The translations under genes and the position numbers were made by a program. A stretch of 64,000 nucleotides of DNA from Antedon bifida (Eukaryota; Echinodermata; Crinoidea; Comatulida; Antedonidae), in NCBI GenBank assembly GCA_963402885.1, contig OY727103.1:1118501-1182500 (forward strand), written 5' to 3'. Position 1 is the first letter of the stretch, and each line of letters opens with the position of its first letter. The notes beneath the pieces are model-generated. The model worked only from the letters and a program-made list of their open reading frames with translations, searched no databases and had not been told where the DNA came from. Below are positions 24,501-31,497 of this stretch, piece by piece.

Positions 24501-26954
24501 GCCTATTTATTAGTGTGTTTTACCCACAATATACCTCTTATAAGGCCGTGTGGGGTCTCTATAAAAAGTAGAACAGGTAAAATATTGATACTGTATTCAC
24601 CAAACAAACAGGTGGGATAACTTTAATATCAATGTTGTAGTCATTTTGTGCCTTTCTTGTAGACCTACTTATCAGGTTGGTCGCTGTACCAGTTTTTTTA
24701 TTGAGAATATCGCTTCACACAATACTTTTACTATTTAATAGTAACAACTTATTTTTAAAAAGATAATATTTTCTGTTAAGTTTTGAGTTTATTCTAAAGT
24801 TATGTCTACACTATCAAAAACTTTCCATATATGGACATGATGACATCATATCACTACCATATTGGGCACATCACACTTTTTTTGTCAAAATAGTTTGATA
24901 GTGTAGACAGAGCTTTAGAGAGAAATCAATTGTTAAATTGAAAGTACCCTCATCAAGCTGTTCTTATGATTCACAGGGTTGGTTTGTGGCTTGCCTAGTC
25001 TAAACAAATCTACCCAAATCAATTTCCTAGTAACTTTATTGTAACAAAGTATCTTCAGATATTTTTATCTGCATGGTGTTTACAGAGTAAACCACACTAA
25101 TTGCCTTACCAAAAAAGTACTTTCTCCATGTTAGTGTTTTGGTTAGTATGGGGCGCCAAAGTACAAAATACAAATTGTAAAATGCACATCCTGATTCTTT
25201 AAACATCAATTAATTTATCTGTATTATTTAGATGATTATGGCACCCCGTATATACGAATAATTACGTTTAAACAGGTTCTTAACCAACACAGGTGTAATA
25301 GATTTGAAATTACACTTGTTTGTTGCGGTGTATTTTGCAGTGATATGACAAATGCTGGTAGGTGTGAACGAGGGTTCCCTGCTGGGCATATCAATGACTA
25401 CAGGTGCTACTGTGGTTTATGTTGAATAAATAAACTATTTAGTTTGTAATGAAAGGCTGTATTCAAGCTGAGGTGTGTTAACAGATTTGTACTTGTAAAT
25501 TGAGGATTTGTACAGTATTACATTAAAAAATAAAGTAACAAGCTTCTATTATGAGATCACTTTCATTTTTGGCCCGTTTTTCTATTGTTCATCGCTGTAT
25601 GGACCTATGGCTTCATTAGTTCATAACCAGAAAATGTTTTGTAGCAATAAATGTTATTCTGATGTAAAATATTAATTTATCTTTTACAGAGACAATGTCG
25701 CAGATGACGAGGGTTTCAACAGTAGCGGTTGCTACGCCAACAAGAGACAGGAAGCCAAGGTTTTATCATCCTAAGGGCGCTCCTGACTCGGACCAAATAT
25801 TCAACTCAACTGGAAATCGGTAAAGTCACAATTTGGCGTGTCAATTGCTGTATTTTGTGGGTTACTGAAATTAAATTTTGAATTGAATTGAAAATTAATG
25901 AAGTAGTAGTATACGAGGGCATTGACAATGTTATGGTACCAAACTCAAATTCCATTCACATAATCACCTTAGAACTACATATTTGCACCCCATATCCGGC
26001 CCATTAACAACTCAGCATCCGTGTGCATAAATGGTTAAGGATGTGCATACCTAGATGCACCATGCCTGGAGTTAGTACAACAGGTTGATTCCTGATGCCC
26101 ATGAGAATTGCATTGAAGTACTGTATTGTTCCTAGACTGTAAATGACCCATATGCGCACTATTAATTATTGTAGTAGGCCAGATAAGACACACAGGTTAA
26201 TAGTAAATCATTATTATAATGAATGATATACATTTTCAAATAGAAAGAGAGAACACAAATTTTTGTTTAGAAATATTAGAAGTTATTCAATGGAAAAATA
26301 AAACGAATACAGTAGAATAATGACATCATCATCATTAATTTTATAATGTGTCCTAATTATCTGACAATAATGAAATCATCATCATCGTCAATGTCAATGT
26401 TATCTTGATCAAAATAATCTCTTTTCTCTCATTAATTTGATCATAAACATTTCATTTTTATTTCAACATTATTAGATGTGACTCAACAAAACCTCTAATT
26501 CGGCAATGTTGTCTTAACTTCTAGTAAAGTCTATCTTTCTTCCTCCTTAATTATATTTTAAGATTTAATTTAAAATCTGGTCATGTATCCTGATGTTTTC
26601 TTGGCAGAGTGTCATGTGGCTTTATTCATCTCAGCTTGATCGCTACATATCACATTCATATATTTTTTTTTTAATAGATTTTAAAGATTATGTTATGGAA
26701 TGATATTCATCATTGTTGTCCATCTAGCTAATAATTTTAATTATAGTAAAATAATTATGTTTTTAGGCTTAATAATAGTGCCATTGTACTTTTTTTTAAA
26801 CCTTTTTATTTAACCTTATTTATAGAGAGTGACCCTAAACAGTGTATGCTGACAATCTAGAGGCCCTCATAATGTACATTACTGTAATTTAGTAAAGGAA
26901 AAAAAAATATATATAATGTTTTTACTTTTTTGTTTTGTTTATAGAAAATGGTAG
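8059..26954 (+). CDS. UPF2: UPF2, regulator of nonsense transcripts 2 (complete, 32-33 coding exons)
   Basis: UPF2 is the central scaffold of nonsense-mediated mRNA decay. It binds UPF3 on exon-junction complexes and UPF1 at stalled terminating ribosomes, and stimulates the UPF1 helicase. The exons were joined by eye from splice sites and the remembered family sequence; every junction keeps phase, giving about 1537-1539 residues against about 1270 in human. Order: charged N-terminus (1-408), MIF4G-1 (about 409-743), acidic linker (744-839), MIF4G-2 (about 840-1015), MIF4G-3 (about 1016-1265), acidic stretch, then the UPF1-binding C-terminus. The start at 8059 is the first in-frame ATG and has a good context. 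The end is either TAA at 25821-25823 or, if a donor overlapping that stop is used, TAG at 26952-26954. The intron before the last main exon is 6.5 kb. Identity is secure; the N-terminal exon and exact C-terminus are less so. Confidence 0.93.
9744..12542 (+). CDS. UPF2: UPF2 exons 4-11: first MIF4G domain
   Basis: The exons are 9744-9820, 10031-10279, 10598-10645, 10964-11133, 11573-11747, 11850-11942, 12217-12256 and 12388-12542. Landmark sequences are SRPDEDVFHKLDSSLKKNTA, LNLTKYIGEVASAIYEAKLK, VHGIFTDKEGL, VISFVKHCGEDYAGLVPRK-like text in exon 7, KHLVRQHKDLQNREKQNRK and KGELSEERRKNLEEAQ. These match the all-helical MIF4G repeat that packs the N-terminal part of UPF2 and mainly has a structural role. 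The donor at 11134 is gttaga, weaker than its neighbours. An intronic MITE lies at 11181-11277. Confidence 0.92.
11181..11277. mobile_element. MITE family 1, copy 1 (truncated)
   Basis: Keeps the interior tgtgatgtgcccaaatatgg and the right end tgaaagtgtagacag; the left terminal repeat is missing. It lies in the UPF2 intron between exons 7 and 8. Confidence 0.75.
12784..13170 (+). CDS. UPF2: UPF2 exons 12-13: acidic linker
   Basis: The exons are 12784-12859 and 13075-13170, both ending in phase 1. The product is acidic (PEEEIVNEGKDETTEETNE) and poorly conserved in the family apart from the leading ILFKDN, which human UPF2 shares. It ties MIF4G-1 to MIF4G-2. A MITE copy (12889-13016) sits in the short intron between these two exons, just 29 bases after the first donor. 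Confidence 0.88.
12889..13016. mobile_element. MITE family 1, copy 2
   Basis: The terminal inverted repeats are aaagctctgtc...ctatcaaact and agtttgatagtgtagacaga with gctt. The interior is shortened but keeps tatcactaccatatttt. It is in the UPF2 intron between exons 12 and 13. Confidence 0.85.
13281..15228 (+). CDS. UPF2: UPF2 exons 14-20: second MIF4G domain
   Basis: The exons are 13281-13396, 13733-13818, 13955-14063, 14357-14414, 14516-14571, 14811-14927 and 15127-15228. Recognisable text includes VNREFIDSAAVEF, YNTKSNRKKLVKTLFSVPR, RLDLLSFYSRLVATLFPCMP, KKDQINIESKIKTVRFLGEL, DFRHHNIDMACALLEVCGRF-like sequence, and MMRKKTRLHLSDRYSTMVEN. This is the most conserved helical repeat together with the third MIF4G, and matches vertebrate UPF2 at most positions I remember. 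Two introns inside it carry MITEs. Confidence 0.94.
13473..13634. mobile_element. MITE family 1, copy 3
   Basis: Both ends are present. The interior has a local duplication of catatcactaccatatttgg. It lies in the UPF2 intron between exons 14 and 15. Confidence 0.88.
14602..14745. mobile_element. MITE family 1, copy 4
   Basis: A full-length example of about 143 bp. The left end reads taaagatctgtctacactat, and the right end mirrors it to gtgtagacagagcttta. It lies in the UPF2 intron between exons 18 and 19. Confidence 0.88.
15558..17068 (+). CDS. UPF2: UPF2 exons 21-25: third MIF4G domain (UPF3-binding)
   Basis: The exons are 15558-15683, 15838-15999, 16270-16408, 16637-16773 and 16882-17068. 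Diagnostic text includes PPMHQYIRKLLFKDLTKLTV, LRQIRKLPW, WNVKYSNIHCLANLVAGLVA, VMEDIRLGME, NQRRVSMVKYLGELYNYRMV, PPEHLFRIRLVCTLLDTCGQ and RGSTKKKLDCFLVYFQ. In the family this domain contacts the UPF3 RNA-recognition-motif domain and SMG1. A tRNA-like fragment with a canonical B box lies in the intron at 16180-16250. Confidence 0.95.
16180..16250 (+). repeat. tRNA-like fragment in a UPF2 intron
   Basis: Holds a canonical Pol III B box, ggttcaaatcc, with a T-arm-like palindrome (gggttcaaatccc), and a weak upstream A-box-like stretch. No full tRNA cloverleaf can be drawn. It is probably a worn SINE head. Confidence 0.35.
17285..26954 (+). CDS. UPF2: UPF2 exons 26-32(33): acidic stretch and UPF1-binding C-terminus
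   Basis: The exons are 17285-17365, 17656-17780, 17891-17953, 18168-18263, 18540-18779, 19106-19184, and 25690-25819 plus 26945-26954, or 25690-25823 if the last donor is not used. Exons 27-28 are Asp/Glu-rich (EDDDDDDSDIDFSD). Exon 29 carries CQEDEDFTSAFDKMM, matching the first UPF1-contact helix of human UPF2. Exons 30-31 carry VVRKGNKQQFKGFEVPLTS and KQITLDITERQEEEEYQ, and the last has RDRKPRFYHPKGAPDSD-like text, the family's conserved tail. The donor at 18264 (gtttga) is unusual but frame and family conservation support it. Confidence 0.9.
18920..19038 (+). mobile_element. SINE family A tail fragment
   Basis: It matches the tail of the element at 39125-39349: ctctaagcctcaaataagac...ttagtttataagcatgataaat...tctgtagttggtgag...gatgcgtatgaaatt, ending in a T-run and A-run. 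The tRNA-like head is absent. It lies in the UPF2 intron after exon 30. Confidence 0.75.
19294..19412. repeat. ~60-bp tandem duplication
   Basis: Two nearly identical copies of gactctcttttcccanacgtgctttggg followed by tgtgcg(t/c)atgcccagtc and cgcgtttccaaatac. The high similarity points to a recent duplication. It is in the 6.5-kb UPF2 intron. Confidence 0.85.
19430..19515. repeat. Dispersed repeat X, copy 1
   Basis: It matches 43189-43275 over about 85 bp by eye: tagtaaact..., gcatg.ta.c.gtttcctaa, ctt.tga.t..aactgcctaaa and gcgc.g.gaaaaa. Ends are not defined. Confidence 0.65.
19832..20270 (+). repeat. Tandem array of SINE-head-like units, about 6 copies
   Basis: Units begin with (gt)taaacatgctgg or ttaacatgctggcc at about 19843, 19912, 19995, 20066, 20137 and 20229. 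Most contain a B-box-like tagttcaaatccaattcc. Units at 19995 and 20066 are almost identical with a period of 71 bp. The start word ttaacatgct is shared with the tRNA-like head of the SINE at 39125, so the array seems built from SINE heads. Confidence 0.7.
20653..20788. mobile_element. MITE family 1, copy 5
   Basis: The left end is taagctctgtctacactatc and the right end is gatagtgtagacaaatctt. The interior carries tatcactaccatatttaggc. It lies in the 6.5-kb UPF2 intron. Confidence 0.85.
22031..22182. mobile_element. MITE family 1, copy 6 (left end eroded)
   Basis: The left end starts at the subterminal ttgactaaaaaaataag. The interior has a duplicated cccaaatatggtagtgatat, and the right end tttgatagtgtagacagagg is intact. 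It lies in the 6.5-kb UPF2 intron. Confidence 0.8.
24795..24916. mobile_element. MITE family 1, copy 7
   Basis: A short copy of about 122 bp with both ends (taaagttatgtctacactat and tgtagacagagcttta). Part of the left interior is deleted. It lies in the 6.5-kb UPF2 intron. Confidence 0.85.
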
Positions 26955-27314
26955 TGTGGAAAGAGCACTATGAAGGAATCTGATGAAGATACTGTACATG
27001 CTAGGAACCATGCATGCTCACTTGAAGCAAGTTCTTTGGTTCAAAATGCAGTCATATGAACGTCATCGTAGTAGCTCCATGTGTCTACAGAGGGCGTTGT
27101 TCGGCATGAAACCAGAAGTTCGGTAGATGAGTATCAACGTGAGAGAAAAGAGTTGAAAATAGTTGAAATGAAGGGATTGAAAAAAATGTTGAGAACCAAC
27201 TTAAGAGATATTGTTATAAGATCCAGAATGACAAACTATCACACTGTAATGTGTGTTGTTTATAAATGTGGCCGTGTCAGTTTTACAATTGAGTTCCAAT
27301 TTTAACATCGACCA

Positions 27315-27352
27315 AATAAAAAAAAGTTAATGTTGTAATATTTGTCAATAAA
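27315..27352 (+). promoter_or_regulatory. UPF2 poly(A) signals
   Basis: Two AATAAA hexamers lie at 27315-27320 and 27347-27352, about 360-400 bases after the last UPF2 stop. Cleavage is expected near 27365. The second has cleaner spacing to a following GT-rich stretch. The 75-codon open frame at 27081-27305 falls in the 3' untranslated region and is not considered coding. Confidence 0.6.
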
Positions 27353-27369
27353 AGAAATCGGTTTGCATG

Positions 27370-28534
27370 ACTATTGATGGTTAAGTTTACCAGTAGCACC
27401 ACAGACTTAGGTTAGCCTGCTGTCGTCTGTATTCAAGGAAGTAACAGTTTGAGCCTTAAGCATGTGTCACTAAGAACCCACTTAAAATCTTGGATATGTC
27501 ATAAAAAAGTGTATTCAATATTTAAAGGCTAGACAATTGTAGATGTGACTGAAAATGGAGGTAGAATTATCTATTTTTAATACTTCTGACAACCAATCGT
27601 AATAAATACACAGTCCTGTTATATGGCATTGCTGCCAAGTTTACGTACAAGGTTGCCATCATATTTTTTAATTTCATTTATCAATTAAAACATTTTGATT
27701 TTTCAGTATGAAAAATAATTCATTCTTTTTTACTAAAAAAAATAATATACGTATAAGAAATAAGAAAAAAGGGCACAAATGAATGTGGACCTGAACATGC
27801 ATAATATTATATAGGATTTTTTGAGTATTCTTTCTAATGGGAGTTCTAGAGGCTTTAATACTGTCTCACCCTGTTTCTTATTTTAGTATACTGTTGCCTG
27901 TCAATAAATCTGAAAATCTATCATAATTTCCAGAAAACTTTTGGTCGAAGTCATGGTTTATTTGTTCTCCAATTGTCATATTCTATTTGCATAATCTGAT
28001 TTAATTAATTTTTATACCATACAAAGTAAGCAAATACAGATAAAAACAACCATTCATTTTTTATGGTGCCAGGGATAGCCCTCTAAATCCCCGAAATGGG
28101 ATTTACATCCTTAGGTGTCCCCTAATAGATAAAACTTGGCTGTGATAAGATCATTTTGTTCGTTTTATTGAAGATGAACTTGCCTTCTGAGTACCCCAGG
28201 AGCAAATCCAGGAGCATACTATGGAAAACACTAACATAATTGTAATAAAATATTACCAATAAGTAGGCCTAGGCCTAGTTTATAATTTTTAGCCATCAAA
28301 AGTAAAGTGGGGAGGATATATTTAATTTTAATAATTAAATTTTTTTCCTGCATTAGGTAACATTCATCATTCAGTAATTGTATATTTATTCGGCCAATAC
28401 TTACACACTTCACCTAAGTTTATTTTTAATGTCATAAGGAATAAAATCATCATACAATATTTTCATATAATAAACATTGTTTTACAAAGAAATATATGTT
28501 AGAATATTTTAGTTTAATACAAAAATATTTGTTT
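27370..28534. other. Intergenic DNA between UPF2 and the tRNA genes
   Basis: A/T-rich, with no coding frame, tRNA or clear repeat. A short taggcctaggcct word occurs at about 28263. Confidence 0.5.
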
Positions 28535-28541
28535 AAAAAAA
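28535..28541 (-). terminator. Pol III terminator of tRNA-Pro(UGG)
   Basis: Seven A on the plus strand give a T7 run 4 nt past the 3' end of the minus-strand tRNA, the usual Pol III stop. Confidence 0.8.
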
Positions 28542-28545
28542 TAAG

Positions 28546-28617
28546 GGGCTCGTCCGGGAATTGAACCCGGGGCCTCTCGCACCCAAAGCGAGAATCATGC
28601 CACTAGACCAACGAGCC
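28546..28617 (-). tRNA. tRNA-Pro (anticodon UGG)
   Basis: A full 72-nt cloverleaf reads on the minus strand: acceptor GGCTCGT/ACGAGCC, D arm starting TGGTCTAGTGGCA, anticodon stem CTCGC/GCGAG with loop TTTGGGT (anticodon TGG), T arm CCGGGTTCAATTCCCGG, and discriminator C. It is very close to the animal tRNA-Pro(UGG) sequence. A box and B box are intact. Confidence 0.97.
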
Positions 28618-29069
28618 TTCAGTGGTTGTGAGAGATTATCACTAAACTGTAATCCTTCTATTGAAAATGGACACGTTATGTTAATACTGTGTTATTAATA
28701 AATAACATTTAAATGTAATATCAGAATATGCCGGTCAGATCGAACTATAATCATTAACTACATTAATAATAACTACATTAAAATAATGAATTACTGAACG
28801 GTCGACGGCGGCCAACATGTGTTTTTGTTTACGTGGCGTTGTATGACGTAAGGGGTAATTCCCCATCGATCGTGTGACGTCACAATGGGATTTGATTCAT
28901 CAGTTTCCAGCTGCATTTATGATTCTCTGAAATACAAAAATAGAATAATAATGTTAACAAACATTGATATAGCTAAAACTGCTTTAAAATTAACCGTTTG
29001 AACAAATAACATAATATTAGTGGAGGTTTACTCTATATAGTCATACGAAACACCCATTCGAGCATGTGT
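28618..29069. other. Spacer between tRNA-Pro genes, with a CRE-like site
   Basis: No gene is visible. A perfect CRE-type palindrome TGACGTCA lies at 28875-28882, and a related tgacgtaa lies about 30 bp upstream. The stretch 28800-28900 is GC-richer than its surroundings and could be regulatory. Confidence 0.4.
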
Positions 29070-29141
29070 GGGTCGTTGGTCTAGTGGCATGATTCTCGCT
29101 TAGGGTGCGAGAGGTCCCGGGTTCAATTCCCGGATGACCCC
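29070..29141 (+). tRNA. tRNA-Pro (anticodon AGG)
   Basis: A 72-nt cloverleaf: acceptor GGGTCGT/ATGACCC (one G-T pair), D arm with TGGTCTAGTGGCA, anticodon stem CTCGC/GCGAG with loop TTAGGGT (anticodon AGG, read as IGG after deamination), and T arm CCGGGTTCAATTCCCGG. Apart from the acceptor and a few other bases it equals the two UGG genes nearby, pointing to local duplication. Confidence 0.96.
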
Positions 29142-29143
29142 CG

Positions 29144-29150
29144 TTTTTTT
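29144..29150 (+). terminator. Pol III terminator of tRNA-Pro(AGG)
   Basis: A T7 run begins 3 nt after the tRNA; a second T8 run follows at 29153. Confidence 0.8.
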
Positions 29151-29581
29151 GGTTTTTTTTCTTCAACGATTTTTTTTTGCTTTCAAAATAATATATTTTC
29201 TATTCTTTGTTTTAAATTATGTTTTGTTTTTCATTTTAAATATACTAATATATTTTTCTTATTTTCTATTGAGTTTAGGATATTATTCTATCTCCAATGG
29301 TTAATATGATTGAATTTAACCAAGTACAGTATGTGAATAATTATAAGTTTAAAAATAAAATTCATTAGCTTGAACCAAGGAAGAGTGAAATTACTTTTCC
29401 CTGGTTTTACAGTAATTAAAGTTAATTTTGTTGCCATTTAATTCGATAAGTTAGCGCATATAATGTTGTTGACGTGGCGGCGCATGGTGCTGTCAAGGTT
29501 ACGGAAGTTTTCCTGTCACAAGCTGCTGATATAATCATTCTTTAGGGATAAATTCATAAAATTATTTCCTAAATTCAACAA

Positions 29582-29653
29582 GGCTCGTTGGTCTAGTGGC
29601 ATGATTCTCGCTTTGGGTGCGAGAGGCCCCGGGTTCAATTCCCGGACGAGCCC
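29582..29653 (+). tRNA. tRNA-Pro (anticodon UGG)
   Basis: A 72-nt cloverleaf identical by eye to the minus-strand gene at 28546-28617: acceptor GGCTCGT/ACGAGCC, anticodon loop TTTGGGT, T arm CCGGGTTCAATTCCCGG. It lies in the opposite orientation about 1 kb away. Confidence 0.97.
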
Positions 29654-29657
29654 CTTA

Positions 29658-29663
29658 TTTTTT
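29658..29663 (+). terminator. Pol III terminator of second tRNA-Pro(UGG)
   Basis: A T6 run starts 5 nt after the tRNA end, with more T-runs close behind. Confidence 0.75.
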
Positions 29664-30376
29664 GTTTGTTTTTTCTTTGCCTCTCTTCAACATATTAATA
29701 TGATGCCAAAAGTTTTATGTGCAGTATTAGTTATTTAAAATTACTCGGCGTAGTTTATTTTATTTTTAAAAATTGAAACAAAAATACACCTCGTCAACCA
29801 GCACTATATTTTCTGAAAATTCATTCAAGTTATTCTTTATTTCATAATTATTGTACATGTGAAAATATAACAAATCTATAAATTAATGAAAAAAAAATAA
29901 AGAAAAAAAAAACAGATACAAAATAATCACCATGGACCTCAGGCAAATAATTTATTAAACCTTTCTGAATACAAATCGCCAGTTTGCACCCACTGCTGAG
30001 CCATAAAGCCATACAAATATAAAACAACGAAAAGATTATCTTGGTTTGTTTCCTAATTTGATTGATTTGTTGAAATATGAAGCAAAATATATAAGACTAA
30101 TAGGACCTCAGCCCCACCATGGTTGGGGCTGAGCTGAGAAATTTCCAACAAAAAAAGGCATGAACATAAACAATCATCATTGACAAAGGGTGTGTGATAA
30201 GATTTAGTTAAAGAAACTAATTGCACGTATGTTAGGTGCCCGGAAATTAGACTTCGAAATATGGAAACGAAATATGGAAAGAATATTATAAGCCTCCAGA
30301 ACCAGCCCCTACCTATCCTAAATTAACTTGACTCTCTAAATATCTTTCAAAATAAAAAAAAAATATTTTATATTAA
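29664..30376. other. Spacer with a 10-bp-stem hairpin
   Basis: A/T-rich without a coding frame. A perfect hairpin lies at 30107-30133: CTCAGCCCCA, a 7-nt loop (CCATGGT), then TGGGGCTGAG. Its role is unknown. Confidence 0.5.
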
Positions 30377-30480
30377 TTATTAAAAAAAAAGAATTCCGTA
30401 GAGATTCGAACCCCAGCTAATAGAGCTAAGAGAATTCAAACGATAGTTACTAGAGCACTACACGTTATTCCACGATGTAC
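30377..30480 (-). repeat. tRNA-derived element, minus strand
   Basis: On the minus strand the end reads ctggggttcgaatctctacg and then a long T-run after gaattc. This is a T arm with intact B box followed by a Pol III stop. A possible A box (tagtgctctagtaac) is about 50 nt upstream. The acceptor stem does not close, so it is a decayed tRNA or a SINE head rather than a working tRNA. Confidence 0.4.
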
Positions 30481-30612
30481 ACGAGTAACTAAGGGTGACA
30501 ATAGTATTCTTATACCCGCTTCATATTACGTCATTCTAATCGTTACGTCATAAATTTGCATGACGTCAATTTGAGGAAACGAATCTAGTTTTAACGTTGA
30601 TGTAAACCAGAG

Positions 30613-30862
30613 GGCCGGATAGCTCAGTTGGTAGAGCGTCGTGGAACACGATTATCGTGGGTTCAAACCCCATGCCGGTCGGTGGAAAAGAGTTAAAGCT
30701 ATGCGAGCTTCTGTGTTTGGGGTTCACAGATTTAAACGTCCCCCTTTCCACCACGGCATTATGAGGCGATAACATCAAAGCATCTGATGTCGTGGTAACC
30801 CCAAGGCTGTGAGAGGGCCTTACCGTGCTAGAGGCAAGGGAGCACATCATATTTTTTTTTCT
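30613..30862 (+). mobile_element. tRNA-derived SINE (family B)
   Basis: The head is tRNA-like: GCCGGATAGCTCAGTTGGTA (acceptor and D arm, A box), an abnormal anticodon arm TCGTGGAACACGA with only a 3-nt loop, T arm GTGGGTTCAAACCCCAT (B box), then GCCGGTC. A body of about 180 bp follows and ends in a T-run at about 30851. The layout suits a Pol III SINE. Several inner segments pair (ggtggaaa/tttccacc). The long minus-strand open frame across it is a by-product. Confidence 0.65.
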
Positions 30863-31289
30863 TCTGTGTGGCCTCCTTTCGATCTCGTAAATTGTATGTT
30901 TGGCGCCCTCAATTTTAAGAACACCTAAGCTATGTCAGAAAATTAGGAACAAAATAAATAGAAATAATGTAAAGATGCCTGGCTAGTGTATTCTCTGTAT
31001 TTCTTTAATTACATATACATTATTGTAATAAATAATTTCAAAAAAGTTTTTAAAAAAGTGTTATTATATCTCGTACAATAATTTATGAAATTTCAAGACA
31101 TGGATTGGTTGAGTACGCATACTTAAGTAATAAGGCTCATTGTCAAAATTCATCCGCACCGTTTGGAAAGTTTATTTTACCTTTTTTCTCATTACCGCAA
31201 TTAAAATACCTTTATTTTATTAATTTGTCAATTTTGTTGTTTGATCGACCGCCGTACTTCCGGTTTAATTTTGTTTTAACTTCCTAGAC

Positions 31290-31497
31290 CGCTGATTGGT
31301 TGAATATTAGTTTGGGTAGGCGGAGTTACGATTGTAAGCATTAATGTATGAACTCCTCTGCCGTCTGCGCTATATACAAACGTACGTTTGGATTTGTGCC
31401 ACCTACGAGTGTTTTGGCCCTGAGCCGACTATAAACAGCTGATTTTTTAAGTTAGCATGTGCTTTATTCATTCGTTTAGTTAAATCAAACATTTATC
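31290..31497 (+). promoter_or_regulatory. Promoter and leader of the ADAMTS gene
   Basis: An inverted CCAAT box (ctgattggttg) at about 31291 is followed by a TATA-like box, tatatacaaa, at 31371-31380, so transcription should begin near 31400. The palindrome aaacgtacgttt overlaps the 3' flank of the TATA element. The leader contains one short uORF (31457-31483, 8 codons plus stop). The main ATG at 31498 has A at -3 and G at +4. Confidence 0.6.

Larger units (their letters stand above)
19185..25689 (+). other. UPF2 6.5-kb intron
   Basis: It runs from donor gtaatg at 19185 to acceptor cttttacag before 25690. It contains the 60-bp duplication, dispersed repeat X, the SINE-head array and three MITEs (listed separately). 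No coding frame has support from family, codon use or splice context. Longer open frames near 21458 and 22232 look random. Confidence 0.7.

Noticed and set aside
25980-26110. tRNA-like stretch with a ggttgattcc B-box-like word
   Set aside because: No A box at the right spacing and no cloverleaf; kept out of the feature list.
27081-27305. 75-codon open frame downstream of UPF2
   Set aside because: It lies in the 3' untranslated region before the poly(A) signals and resembles no protein I know.
30566-30850. 94-codon minus-strand open frame
   Set aside because: It covers the SINE-like element, including its tRNA head, so coding is unlikely.
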